Notes: generated by a model from the sequence alone, not told the origin. Shown: positions 41,401 through 48,984, numbered from the stretch's first letter. The stretch is 50,687 nucleotides of DNA from Akkermansia sp. (GCA_024405435.1 JAKSOU010000013.1:1-50687); one strand, 5' to 3'. Numbers and translations: made by a program.

Positions 41401-43190
41401 TCCGCAGATACGACATCCTGACCCACCTTCACAGAATCCGTGGTGGTGAAGTTGGTGATGGCAATGCTGCCCTTGGTGGTGCGCATGTCTTCCGTCACCT
41501 TCACAAAGGAATCCGTGCCGGTGCCGTCCAGGCTCAGCTCCTTGTCTGCGATGAGGTTGTTGGTTGTCGCCTGAATGCCGGTCTTTTCCATGTTCGCCGG
41601 GTCGTAGGTCAGGGCGTACACGTTGATGTCGCCCTCCTCGGCCGTCAGCTTTGTTCCGTTGACGCGGAGGACCTGGTTGGAGACGATGTCGCCGTTCTCG
41701 CTCTCCACCTCGCCGCCCACAAGGCTGAGCACCTTGTCGGACTTCGTATCCTCGCCCTGGCTGTAGAAGGTGATGGAATCCTCTGCGGTGATGCAGGCGT
41801 TGACGAGGGTGCCCTCGCTGACCTTCTCGACAATCACCTCACCGTTCCAGGCATCGATGTTGAGGTCTTCGTTGTCGGAAAGCGCCCCGATGGTGATGTC
41901 GTTTCCTGCCGTCAGGGTGTTGCCAACGGCCCCGTTGTCTCCATCCTTGGTGCGGCCCAGCGCGCCGCCGATGTGAATGTCGCCGTCGTTGATGGTCAGG
42001 TCGTTGTTGTTGCCGGAGATGTTTTTGTCAACCCAAATGCCTGCGGCATCCTGGCTGCGGACAAAGAGACTGTTGCCGTTGCCGGTAATCGATCCGTTCA
42101 CCAGGATGGCGTTGCAGGAGGGTTTCGCCGAGCGGTCATCCACAGCGCCGCCGAGCGCGGCTAAAGAGTTGCTGTCGCTAATGATGTCGCCCATCACGTA
42201 GACGGCGTCGGCCTTGATGTTGTTGGAATCGGGTCCGAAGCCAAAGAAGTTGCCGTTGCCGTGCATCACCTTCGCATCCTCGTCGTAGTAGCCAATCGAG
42301 CCTATGGCGATGGTGCAGCCGTTGTCCACGATGTATTGTGTACCCTCGCTCGCCACGCCGGCAACAACCAGGTTCTGGCCTGCCAGCGCGCGCACATAGC
42401 CGTTTTCGCCAGACACGGTGGCGGTAATCTTGCCGGCGTTCAGATGGGCGCCGTTGGACACATTCACGCCACCGGCCGCAGACACGGTGCCCGTTGCCGT
42501 CACCTCCGCGCCGGAACCGCTGACAAGCAGCTCGCCCGTGCTGTCGTAGTCATCATCGCCGGGATTCCAAAGCTTCTTTACGGTGGCGGAGATGTCCTTT
42601 GCGGTCAATTGTCCGCTGGTAACCTTGATTTCACCGGCATTGACGCTGCTGCCCGCAGTCACGCTGCTGCTGCCGAGGATGTCGAGGGTGCCGTGCGCAT
42701 TGATGTTGGTGGTCACCTCCAGCACCGCCTCGTTGTCCACTGTGATGTTGCCGTTGCTCCAGGAGGTGGAGTAGCCGTACGTGGCGTGGTCGGTGTGGTC
42801 GTGGGAATCCGGATCATGGATATCGGTGTTTTCGTCTTTGCCCTGTTTGGCCTTGATGGAATGGGCGATGAACTTGCCCGTGCTCGCGTCCGGCGTCAGG
42901 TAGATGTATGTGTCTTCGCCATCGTTGTCGTCCGCGCCGCTCACGGCATCCCAGTCGTGGCACCAGTGATCCACCCAGCCCAGCATGCTGTCCGTGCCGT
43001 TTAAGGTCAGGTCCGTGTATCCGGTGGAGTCGTAGGTTGACAGAGAGAGCCAGGGCGAGGCCCAACCCTCAGAGGAGTTGACGACATCCGTCACTCCCGC
43101 GCCGGCGTAGGCGGTGGTAGCGATGGATGCGGTTGCAAAGAGTGCTGCGAGCAGCGCCTTTCTCAGTGTTGTAGGTATGTGCGTTTTCAT
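38499..43190 (-). CDS. Large autotransporter (type V secretion), 1563 aa
   Basis: A surface protein with three parts. The signal peptide is residues 1-30 (MKTHIPTTLRKALLAALFATASIATTAYA). The passenger, up to about residue 1250, is built of repetitive Gly/Asn/Asp-rich strands such as ITGNGNSLFVRSQDAAGI and GNDITIGALSDNEDLNI, typical of a beta-helix. The C-terminal 275 residues are an autotransporter beta-barrel with LWAAYSGGHDYIGGDDNMD and GAIIGGDYVVNCNWAIGLSA, and end in the outer-membrane signature NYRF. The start at 43190 follows a clear promoter. It is the last gene in a row with a second autotransporter and a lipoprotein, each with its own promoter and terminator. The ligand or function of the passenger is unknown; no protease or adhesion motif stands out. 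Confidence 0.9.
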   Translation of the reverse strand: MKTHIPTTLRKALLAALFATASIATTAYAGAGVTDVVNSSEGWASPWLSLSTYDSTGYTDLTLNGTDSMLGWVDHWCHDWDAVSGADDNDGEDTYIYLTPDASTGKFIAHSIKAKQGKDENTDIHDPDSHDHTDHATYGYSTSWSNGNITVDNEAVLEVTTNINAHGTLDILGSSSVTAGSSVNAGEIKVTSGQLTAKDISATVKKLWNPGDDDYDSTGELLVSGSGAEVTATGTVSAAGGVNVSNGAHLNAGKITATVSGENGYVRALAGQNLVVAGVASEGTQYIVDNGCTIAIGSIGYYDEDAKVMHGNGNFFGFGPDSNNIKADAVYVMGDIISDSNSLAALGGAVDDRSAKPSCNAILVNGSITGNGNSLFVRSQDAAGIWVDKNISGNNNDLTINDGDIHIGGALGRTKDGDNGAVGNTLTAGNDITIGALSDNEDLNIDAWNGEVIVEKVSEGTLVNACITAEDSITFYSQGEDTKSDKVLSLVGGEVESENGDIVSNQVLRVNGTKLTAEEGDINVYALTYDPANMEKTGIQATTNNLIADKELSLDGTGTDSFVKVTEDMRTTKGSIAITNFTTTDSVKVGQDVVSADSITVKNVDGMRVGTIDEEGVETPGNMTAKKNIDIVNSIAEVLGDMEATDGSISIRMPEDGTRSFVRVAGNQLAGTDIYVSKSNLFVGTRVVEEDADGEPVYSVEGGSQISGGDISVIDSLVEVLDSMVTAEDGRVVASGNSDVSVGTQVITDSLIVADKSEMTVNVATENMPMDENSVLKVNELQVDDFAYLHTGNVELTAAKETIHGVVEAGVKDYSDPTKDIAANWKVTGTHYINGGNAHLMANGDIDIITGEEGHTSISKGAAVSATGDVTIQGLEAALAEIDAATVRADGNIVLDNVKITDNDTDYVTDITTKGSDIVLKNHVEISDTILNALAPEDGEPGYIDVTEGANVQIVKSSDPDITANINVFNGRLAGTGNITANDYGLVLYHDATAFNGVIRMETEEHDIEQALYIACEGVGEDATIYLKEGNALYTYLGGQDAHLGNVVADDGSHIQLAAVEEGKGNRATATSLNMTSGATYEVLATTGAKTGALVSDRITVSRGIDAHGAKVAVHTTEGMNTVADGSRFTIVAGEVVTGFNEDVLYDRVKPIGGSSSTLRRLQTRNMHLEHNANGVDLVVSENYKGLNSKNANVNAVREVLIPLDFAADHRPGVLAQSSSNLDHILDALDYTRSGGDAEKGLLSVSAAANLIVPNMMMDSTRHHLSTLRDHMHAPVCSKTVESKGNLWAAYSGGHDYIGGDDNMDKYSHNYNGAIIGGDYVVNCNWAIGLSAGYEGSIARTTGTRADVDTTYIDAYAVGRTGKFIHKFSVGVGIHRSDVTRATNIAAKGHDYHGVSKGKVKSTSVNFGYDVARLYAIDEVSSISPFFAVDLGIQNLKDLNERGQGDASVVTKYKNFTQLDAALGVSYAHTFQAFAQQAGVFSVSLAMHSEFSAHRATANNHFVDTPADTWKTRSAKRAPFYGELGGNVLVPFSEHFSGTAGMSFEFSTDRTYIGGHAGVNYRF

Positions 43191-43244
43191 ACTGTTATAT
43201 AAATAGGAATGATGTATCTGTGAGGTCTGAATGCGACCACAGGC

Positions 43245-43273
43245 ATTGTATCTTCCTTTCCCCCGCCTTGCAA
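43245..43273 (-). promoter_or_regulatory. Promoter of the large autotransporter
   Basis: On the minus strand TTGCAA (43273-43268), 17-bp spacer, TACAAT (43250-43245); leader about 48 nt to the ATG at 43190. Confidence 0.72.
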
Positions 43274-43319
43274 GTTCTTTTTCAAACTTTTTTTGCAATT
43301 TTTTGGCCCCACCGCCGCC

Positions 43320-43358
43320 AAAAACCGCCCCGTCCGGCGCATTGCCGGGCGAGGCGGT
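43320..43358 (-). terminator. Intrinsic terminator of the 667-aa autotransporter
   Basis: 15-bp stem (43324-43338 with 43344-43358), two positions being G-U on the minus strand, 5-nt loop, and a U-run. It separates the two autotransporter transcripts. Confidence 0.82.
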
Positions 43359-43366
43359 CCATTCAC

Positions 43367-43427
43367 GCGCGGCGAACGCCGCGCCTAGCTTCCCAAATCG
43401 TAAATCGTCAATCGTCAATCGTAAATC
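43367..43427. repeat. GC palindrome plus heptamer array abutting a stop codon
   Basis: GCGCGGC-GAAC-GCCGCGC (43367-43384) and heptamers at 43395-43427; the last bases include the stop codon of the 43426-45429 gene. Confidence 0.85.
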
Positions 43428-45429
43428 AGAAAGCATAGCGTACCCCCGCGCCCACGCTCACGCCGCGCTGCGTTCCCACCCAACCTGTGACGTTGAAATC
43501 GAACGCGAGGTTGCGGTTGTCCGGGTAGGCGAGCTGGGTGCCGAGCTCGAAGAACCCGCTGGCGCCCTTGAGGGAGGGGGAGGGGCCGGAGACGCCGTCC
43601 ACGGTGCCGTGTGAGCCGCCGCCGTACTGCTGGAGCCAGCCGGCCCCGGCGTAGATGCGGGAGTTCTCCGCCACGGCATAGAGGAAGCGCGTGCCGAGCA
43701 CGGTGCGGTTGGCGTTCACGCTGCGGAAGCGTGCGCGGCTGCCGCGGCTCAGGCATGCATGCCCGCCGTTGATGCGGGTGTAGAGGTAGCGCAGGTAGGT
43801 GTCGAACTCGCAGTCGGTGCCCACCTGCTGCACGTTGCCGAACCCGATGGAGGCGCCGGCGTACGTGGAGCTGGTGCGGCCGTCCACCGGGCCGTCGATA
43901 TCGGCGTTGTAGGTGTTGCGCACCTTGCCCACGCGGGCCACGGTGTCCATGTGCCACCCGGCGCCCAGCTCCCAGTCGCCCAGGAGGGCTCCGCCCCAGG
44001 AGCGGCCCTTGCCGTTCGCGTGGAGGTCGTGCACGTAGCTGTCGTAGCTGCTGTCGCCGTACTCGAACGCAGCGGCGAGAGCATTGCCGCCCACCATGCC
44101 GGTGAGCCCGGTGGCGAGGTTGAAGCCGCTGCTCTTGATGTGGGAGCCGGTGTTGTAGCGCAGGCGGGAGCCGCCGACGGCCACGAAGGGCGCAATGGCG
44201 GCGCGGGCCTGGTTGCGCGCGTTCTCCGCTGCGTGGCGGGCGTGCCAAATGCCGTTGCTCATCATGAAGTCCGCCCCGCCGTTCACCATGGCGGTGGACT
44301 GGGCGCGCGTCTCCAGCACGGATTTCACGATGTCGCCCGCCGGGATGTTGCCGGCTTCACGGATATCCGTCACGTGCAGCACCAGCGCCTTGTCGTCGTC
44401 CTCCACGGCCACCGTGCCCTTGAAGGTGGTGAAGAAATCGGTGGTGCGGAAGGAGACGTTGCGGCCATCCAGCCCGGTGATGCTGCCGTTCGTGCTGCGG
44501 ATGAGGGTGACGGTGCTGCCTTTCTCCAGCTGGGTGCTGTGGCCCTGCGGCGTGAGGTTGATGGCCACGCCCTCCAGGTCCGTGATCTCCCCGCCGTCCA
44601 GGGTGACAATGGTCATGCCGGGCTCCAGGCAGGGGCAGAGATCGAAGTTCAGCGTGGTGAAGTTTTCAATGCTGGTGGCGGTCACGCCGGTGCCGTAGAT
44701 GTCCAGCGTGGCGGAGTTGTCCGGCACCACGGTCAGGTACCCGGACACGCGTCCCAGGTCCATCGCACCGCCAATGATTCGAACGGTATCCATCCGCCCC
44801 GGCACCTCGTATTCAAAGCTCGGGCCCTTGCCCACCAGGATGACGTGGTTGTCGATTGAGCCCGCGGCACCGTTACCGGCCACGATATCGCCCAACTCTC
44901 CACCCGCCACAACAACGGTGTTGTTGCGAGCCTCACCCGCAGAGGAACGGCCGCCGTACACCTGCGGTTCGTCGCCGGTCACATGGTCGAGGAAGACGGT
45001 GTTGCCTTCCACATCGCCGTAATCTCCAACGCCGCCGCAAACAGAGCTACCCACCCGGGAGCTGGTGACGCGTACGAAGTTGTTGTCGGCAGCCACCAGG
45101 TCCGTGTCGCCTAGGCCGTAGCCGCCGATAATATATTTTTCCACCTCTGCCTGGTCGGCAATCACGGTGTTGCCCGTGGCCAGGGTGTCGGACCAGCCGC
45201 CGTACACCGTATCCACCACGTAGTCCACCGGGGTGCCGTCGGTGAGGGTGACCGTGGCCCCTTCGGCTGCTCTCCCCTCGGTCTTCGCGCCGTAGAAGGT
45301 GGTGGAACCCGCCGCGGGATCGGGGTCACTCGCCGTGTAGCCTTCCACATGCGTGGTGCCGCCAACAATCGCCAGTGCGGACGGGCAGGCCGCCGCCATC
45401 AACAATGCAATGAACAGTGATTTTTTCAT
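43426..45429 (-). CDS. Autotransporter (type V secretion), 667 aa
   Basis: A second, shorter surface autotransporter. The signal peptide is MKKSLFIALLMAAACPSALA. The passenger (about 25-390) has repeated strands such as NTVFLDHVTGDEPQVYGGR, NNTVVVAGGELGDIVAGNG and IDNHVILVGKGP, as expected for a beta-helix. The C-terminal 270 residues form the barrel, with KSSGFNLATGLTGMVGGNAL and WGGALLGDWELGAGWHMDT, ending in GAGVRYAF with the terminal Phe of outer-membrane proteins. It is not a simple duplicate of the 1563-aa protein; the passengers differ, and only the general barrel layout is shared. The start at 45429 fits a promoter 20 nt upstream. Confidence 0.87.
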   Translation of the reverse strand: MKKSLFIALLMAAACPSALAIVGGTTHVEGYTASDPDPAAGSTTFYGAKTEGRAAEGATVTLTDGTPVDYVVDTVYGGWSDTLATGNTVIADQAEVEKYIIGGYGLGDTDLVAADNNFVRVTSSRVGSSVCGGVGDYGDVEGNTVFLDHVTGDEPQVYGGRSSAGEARNNTVVVAGGELGDIVAGNGAAGSIDNHVILVGKGPSFEYEVPGRMDTVRIIGGAMDLGRVSGYLTVVPDNSATLDIYGTGVTATSIENFTTLNFDLCPCLEPGMTIVTLDGGEITDLEGVAINLTPQGHSTQLEKGSTVTLIRSTNGSITGLDGRNVSFRTTDFFTTFKGTVAVEDDDKALVLHVTDIREAGNIPAGDIVKSVLETRAQSTAMVNGGADFMMSNGIWHARHAAENARNQARAAIAPFVAVGGSRLRYNTGSHIKSSGFNLATGLTGMVGGNALAAAFEYGDSSYDSYVHDLHANGKGRSWGGALLGDWELGAGWHMDTVARVGKVRNTYNADIDGPVDGRTSSTYAGASIGFGNVQQVGTDCEFDTYLRYLYTRINGGHACLSRGSRARFRSVNANRTVLGTRFLYAVAENSRIYAGAGWLQQYGGGSHGTVDGVSGPSPSLKGASGFFELGTQLAYPDNRNLAFDFNVTGWVGTQRGVSVGAGVRYAF

Positions 45430-45449
45430 GACAGGTAAGGTTCGCGGCA

Positions 45450-45478
45450 ATCATACCACCCCACACCCCGCCACGCAA
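45450..45478 (-). promoter_or_regulatory. Promoter of the 667-aa autotransporter
   Basis: On the minus strand TTGCGT (45478-45473), 17-bp spacer, TATGAT (45455-45450). It begins only 6 nt after the terminator of the preceding gene. Confidence 0.7.
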
Positions 45479-45480
45479 GG

Positions 45481-45516
45481 AAAAAAGCCCGCCCGGCGAA
45501 ACGCCGGACGGGCTTT
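45481..45516 (-). terminator. Intrinsic terminator of the 45588-46346 gene
   Basis: 15-bp stem (45484-45498 with 45502-45516; one G-U on the minus strand), 3-nt loop and six U. Nearly the same sequence as at 38437-38471. Confidence 0.87.
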
Positions 45517-45525
45517 GCAAAATCC

Positions 45526-45583
45526 GCGCGCAAAGCGCGCCAAATTTTCAAATTGTAAATCGTAAATCGTCAATCGTAAATCC
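45526..45583. repeat. GC hairpin plus heptamer array behind the lipoprotein gene
   Basis: GCGCGC-AAA-GCGCGC (45526-45540) and heptamers at 45550-45583, ending 4 nt from the stop codon of the 45588 gene. Confidence 0.8.
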
Positions 45584-45587
45584 CTCG

Positions 45588-46346
45588 TCAGAGGGACACG
45601 CGGTCCCACAGGCCGCTGGTGGTGGAGCGCTGCTCGATGAATTCCTTGGCGTTCTTGCCGCCCTCGTGGCGGAACTTGCCGACCATGATGCAGAAGCGGG
45701 CGAGGCTCTTGGCCCAGTTGCGGAGGTTGGCATCCGCGTTGCCGCCCGTGTTGTACGCCTTGGAATCGTAGAGGCGGGCCTTGACGCGGTTGGCATCCTT
45801 GAAGGCGAAGAGCAGGCGGTTGGTCTTCACCTCGCGCAGGGTGCCCTCGATGCAGATGTCGCCCTCCGCGAAGGAGGACACCACGCTGGACACGCCGGGA
45901 ATCGGGCAGAACCAGCCGCCCACGTTGGAGGCCGCGCGCAGCCCCGGCCGCTGGCAGCGGAAGCGGATCAGCTCGCAATCCAGGCGCAGCGTGGCCTTGC
46001 TCGGGTCGTCCGTGAGTGACCACCCCTTGAGCAGGGGCATCTCCTTGAGCATCTTGCCCATCTCCTCCTTCATGTACGCGTGGTGCTGCTGGCGCATGAG
46101 CGGCACGTACTCCTCATGGCCCTTCTCCACCAGGCGGGCTCGCAGCGGGGCCACGTAGAGGGTGCCGTTGGCCGGCGGGTCGTACGGCTCGTCCGGCACC
46201 CAGAACCCGTTGAGTGCAACCTTGGTGCTGTGCGTCAGCTGCTCGGTGTACAGCCCGCTCTCGGATTTCAGGTCGGATTTGGAGATGCCGCACCCCGTCA
46301 GCAGGGCGCATGCAACGGCAACGAATATCAGGCGCATGGATTGCAT
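45588..46346 (-). CDS. Lipoprotein of unknown function
   Basis: A 252-aa lipoprotein: MQSMRLIFVAVACALLTGCG has a lipobox LLTGC with Cys19. The mature domain includes NGTLYVAPLRARLV, DDPSKATLRLDCELIRFRC and REVKTNRLLFAFKDAN, which faintly recall DUF3313-type or other outer-membrane-associated lipoproteins of mixed alpha/beta fold. I would not assign a function. The start at 46346 is preferred because a promoter ends 7 nt before it; an internal ATG at 46337 is the alternative. It stands directly upstream of two autotransporter genes on the same strand, but each has its own promoter and terminator, so functional linkage is only suggested by position. Confidence 0.75.
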   Translation of the reverse strand: MQSMRLIFVAVACALLTGCGISKSDLKSESGLYTEQLTHSTKVALNGFWVPDEPYDPPANGTLYVAPLRARLVEKGHEEYVPLMRQQHHAYMKEEMGKMLKEMPLLKGWSLTDDPSKATLRLDCELIRFRCQRPGLRAASNVGGWFCPIPGVSSVVSSFAEGDICIEGTLREVKTNRLLFAFKDANRVKARLYDSKAYNTGGNADANLRNWAKSLARFCIMVGKFRHEGGKNAKEFIEQRSTTSGLWDRVSL

Positions 46347-46353
46347 ACCGTGA

Positions 46354-46382
46354 AGGCTACCACGGCGCCCATGCCATGTCAA
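46354..46382 (-). promoter_or_regulatory. Promoter of the 45588-46346 gene, near-leaderless
   Basis: On the minus strand TTGACA (46382-46377), 17-bp spacer, TAGCCT (46359-46354), 7 nt before the ATG. Confidence 0.65.
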
Positions 46383-46396
46383 CCGGAATGTACAAA

Positions 46397-46428
46397 CATT
46401 GCCATCCCATAACAACGCTCGGGGAGGA
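46397..46428. repeat. 30-nt dispersed repeat, copy 1
   Basis: Inverted near-copy of 48985-49014 (two differences in about 30 nt), in the divergent region between the lipoprotein gene and glgB. Confidence 0.6.
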
Positions 46429-46534
46429 CACACGCCCCCGCCCGCCTACCAATCACCTTCGTTGGCACCAATCATTTCATACCTATCCCGTCCTTCAAAA
46501 AAACGTTGGTACACACCTATGGAAACGCGAATGC

Positions 46535-46563
46535 TTGCGTTTCCGCGCGGTTGGGTGTAGAAT
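46535..46563 (+). promoter_or_regulatory. Sigma70-like promoter of glgB, leaderless
   Basis: TTGCGT (46535-46540), 17-bp spacer, TAGAAT (46558-46563), 6 nt before the ATG at 46570. Confidence 0.68.
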
Positions 46564-46569
46564 GGGAAC

Positions 46570-48570
46570 ATGAGACGACCTTCCATACCGGGCTTGGTGC
46601 TGGCAGACGGCTGGCTGGCACCGTATCAGGGCGAGATACAGGCGCGCATGCGGCTGTACGATGCACAGCTGCAGCGCATCTGCAGGCGCTGGGGCTCCCT
46701 GCTGGACTGCGCCAACGGCTTCACGCGCATGGGCTTCAACCGCGTGGCCTCCACGGGTGAGTGGGTGTACCGCGAGTGGGCTCCCGGCGCGCGCGAGCTC
46801 TACCTCATCGGCGATTTCAACAACTGGGACCGCACCGCCACACCCATGCAGCGCAACCGCGACGGCGTGTGGAAGGTGAAGCTGCCCGCAGACGCCCTGC
46901 ACCACGGCTCGCGCGTGAAGGTGCACGTGGTGGGCGCGGATATGGAGCGCCGCGACCGCATGCCCGCGTGGATCCGCTACACCCAGCAGGATGAAAAGAC
47001 CTTCGACTACTGCGGCATCATCTGGGAGCCGGAGCAGCCCTATAAGTGGAAGCACACGCGCTGGACCCCCGCCCGCGTGAAGACGCCGTTCATCTACGAG
47101 TGCCACATCGGCATGGCCGGCGAGGAGGAGCGTATCCACTCCTACCGCGAGTTCGCCGACAACGTGCTGCCGCGCATCGCGGAGCTCGGCTACAACACCG
47201 TGCAGGTCATGGCCGTGCAGGAACACCCCTACTACGGCTCCTTCGGCTACCACGTGTCGTCGTTCTTCGCGCCCTGCAACCGTTTCGGCACGCCGGACGA
47301 CCTGAAGCACCTCATCGACACCGCGCACGGGCTGGGAATCGCCGTGCTGCTGGACGTGGTGCACTCCCACGCCGTGAAGAACGTGGCGGAGGGCCTGAAC
47401 AACTTCGACGGCAGCGGCGGCCAGTACTTCAACGCCGGTGAGCGCGACAGCCGCCACCCCGACTGGGACAGCTGCCTATTCGACTACGGGCGCGACGAGG
47501 TGATCGAGTTCCTGCTGAGCAACCTGCGCTGGTGGCTGCAGGAGTTCAAGTTCGACGGCTTCCGCTTCGACGGCGTCACCAGCATGCTCTACTACCACCA
47601 CGGGCATGAGCCGTTCACCGACCTGGGCTGCTACTTCAACACGAAGGTCAACACGGATGCCGTGACCTACCTGCAGCTGGCCGCCACCCTGGTGCAGCAG
47701 GCCCTGCCCGGTGCCTTCGCCATTGCGGAGGACATGAGCGGCATGCCCGGCCTCTGCCGCCCCGTGGACGAGGGCGGCTTCGGCTTCACCCACCGCCTCG
47801 CCATGGGCCTGCCGGACTACTGGATCAAGCTGCTCAAGGAGAAGAAGGACGAGGAATGGAGCGTGGGCGACATGTGGTACACCCTCACCAACCGCAGATA
47901 CGGCGAGGCCAACATCGCCTACGCGGAAAGCCACGACCAGGCGCTGGTGGGCGACAAGACCATCGCCTTCCGCCTGATGGACGCGGAGATGTACACGCAC
48001 ATGAGCTGCAACACGCCCAGCATGGTCGTGGACCGCGGCATGGCGCTGCACAAGATGATCCGCCTGGCCACGCTGGCCGCCGGCGGCGAGGGCTGGCTCA
48101 ACTTCATGGGCAATGAATTCGGCCACCCGGAGTGGATCGACTTCCCGCGCGAGGGCAACGGCAACTCCTACAAGTACTGCCGCCGCCAGTGGAGCCTGGT
48201 GGACAACGAGCTGCTGCGCTACCGCTTCCTCAACGAGTTCGACAAGGCCATGCTGGAGCTGGCGCAGGAGGCCGCCCTGCTCTCCGCACCGCCCGCGCAG
48301 CCGCTCAACATGGACGAGAAGAACCAGGTGATGGCCTTCGAACGCGGCGGCCGCGTGTTCGTGTTCAACTGGAACGGCGAGCGCGCCATCCCGGACTACC
48401 TGCTGCCCGCGCCCTCCGCCGGGGAATGGCGCGTGGCGCTGGATTCCGACGACGCCCGCTTCGGAGGCTTCGCCCGCCAGGACCACGGAGTGAACCACTT
48501 CACCGACAAGCACCAGCGCTTGTCGCTGTATCTCCTGCCGAGGACCGTGATGGTGCTGGAGCGGGTTTAA
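46570..48570 (+). CDS. glgB: 1,4-alpha-glucan branching enzyme, eukaryote-like type
   Basis: Introduces alpha-1,6 branches into glycogen. The 666-aa protein has a CBM48-like N-terminal module (WVYREWAPGARELYLIGDFNNWD, about residues 62-85 in part) and a GH13 catalytic barrel. The nucleophile is Asp334 in FRFDGVTSM, the acid/base Glu387 in AIAEDMSGMPG, and the third acid Asp456 in ESHDQAL. The phrases YHVSSFFAPCNRFGTPDDLK and DVVHSHAVKN, and the short N-terminus, follow the eukaryote-like (GH13_8) group, which also occurs in some bacteria, rather than the E. coli type. The promoter ends 6 nt before the ATG, so translation must begin without a Shine-Dalgarno leader. No other glycogen gene is in the window. 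Confidence 0.93.
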   Translation: MRRPSIPGLVLADGWLAPYQGEIQARMRLYDAQLQRICRRWGSLLDCANGFTRMGFNRVASTGEWVYREWAPGARELYLIGDFNNWDRTATPMQRNRDGVWKVKLPADALHHGSRVKVHVVGADMERRDRMPAWIRYTQQDEKTFDYCGIIWEPEQPYKWKHTRWTPARVKTPFIYECHIGMAGEEERIHSYREFADNVLPRIAELGYNTVQVMAVQEHPYYGSFGYHVSSFFAPCNRFGTPDDLKHLIDTAHGLGIAVLLDVVHSHAVKNVAEGLNNFDGSGGQYFNAGERDSRHPDWDSCLFDYGRDEVIEFLLSNLRWWLQEFKFDGFRFDGVTSMLYYHHGHEPFTDLGCYFNTKVNTDAVTYLQLAATLVQQALPGAFAIAEDMSGMPGLCRPVDEGGFGFTHRLAMGLPDYWIKLLKEKKDEEWSVGDMWYTLTNRRYGEANIAYAESHDQALVGDKTIAFRLMDAEMYTHMSCNTPSMVVDRGMALHKMIRLATLAAGGEGWLNFMGNEFGHPEWIDFPREGNGNSYKYCRRQWSLVDNELLRYRFLNEFDKAMLELAQEAALLSAPPAQPLNMDEKNQVMAFERGGRVFVFNWNGERAIPDYLLPAPSAGEWRVALDSDDARFGGFARQDHGVNHFTDKHQRLSLYLLPRTVMVLERV

Positions 48571-48600
48571 CCCCCTTAACCGCAGAATAGCAGATTATGT

Positions 48601-48715
48601 GGTAACGGTGCGGCATTGCCACCACCCGCACCCATCGGGTGCGCCACCTTTCCCCGCGCCGCAAGGCGCGCGAATATGGAGCCATTCCGATGGCGACTCA
48701 AGGTTAGCCCCACGC
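48601..48715. repeat. Hairpin chain related to the 36777-37080 element
   Basis: Hairpins GCACCC/GGGTGC (48629-48641), GCGC/GGCGC (near 48655-48670) and GCCAT/ATGGC (48680-48694), followed by the conserved GACTCAAGGTTAGCCCC. The reverse complement aligns with the arms of the 304-bp palindrome, with GCCACC/GGTGGC replaced by GCCAT/ATGGC. Confidence 0.65.
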
Positions 48716-48724
48716 GGAACACCG

Positions 48725-48909
48725 CCGACGGCCCCCGAAGGGGCGCGCCGCATGCGGCGCGGTAAGGTGGATTGGACAAACCGCGAAGCGTGTTTGCCCC
48801 GAAGGGGGTGAAAGCGCCCGACGGCCCCGTTTAGGGCGCGCTGCGTAGCAGTGCGGTAAGGGCGATTGGACTGTACCGAAGTGTACAGCCCCCGCAGGGG
48901 GTGAGGTGC
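48725..48909 (+). ncRNA. Tandem pair of 93-nt units with covarying hairpins
   Basis: Units start at 48725 and 48818. Each contains four hairpins in the same order: A, GCCCC/GGGGC or GCCC/GGGC; B, 7 bp at 48745-48760 and 48838-48854; C, with a GAA loop and a bulged U, at 48777-48796 and 48871-48888; D, CCCC/GGGG. Stems B and C differ in sequence between the units but keep pairing, for example CAAAC/GTTTG against CTGTAC/GTACAG. Unpaired GCGGTAAGG and GATTGGAC are conserved. This pattern is expected of a structured RNA, though expression is not shown and a DNA-hairpin repeat remains possible. Confidence 0.5.
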
Positions 48910-48960
48910 CGAGAGGCGGCACCGAATCAAGGCGCGATGGGGCGCGCCCGAATCAACCAC
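48901..48960. repeat. Two hairpins each followed by CGAATCAA
   Basis: GGTGCC/GGCACC near 48905-48922 and GGCGCG/CGCGCC near 48931-48948 are each followed by CGAATCAA. They continue the hairpin chain after the tandem units. Confidence 0.55.
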
Positions 48961-48984
48961 GCCCGTTCACGCTATGGGTGGCAC

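Noticed and set aside
38484..42164. 1226-codon open frame on the plus strand
   Set aside because: Antisense to the large autotransporter. The His/Val/Gly-rich product is the mirror of the passenger repeats, and the minus-strand gene has signal peptide, barrel, promoter and terminator.
48595..48960. 121-codon minus-strand frame in the hairpin region
   Set aside because: The product mirrors the tandem hairpin units. Such frames in repeated palindromic DNA are commonly mis-annotated as proteins.
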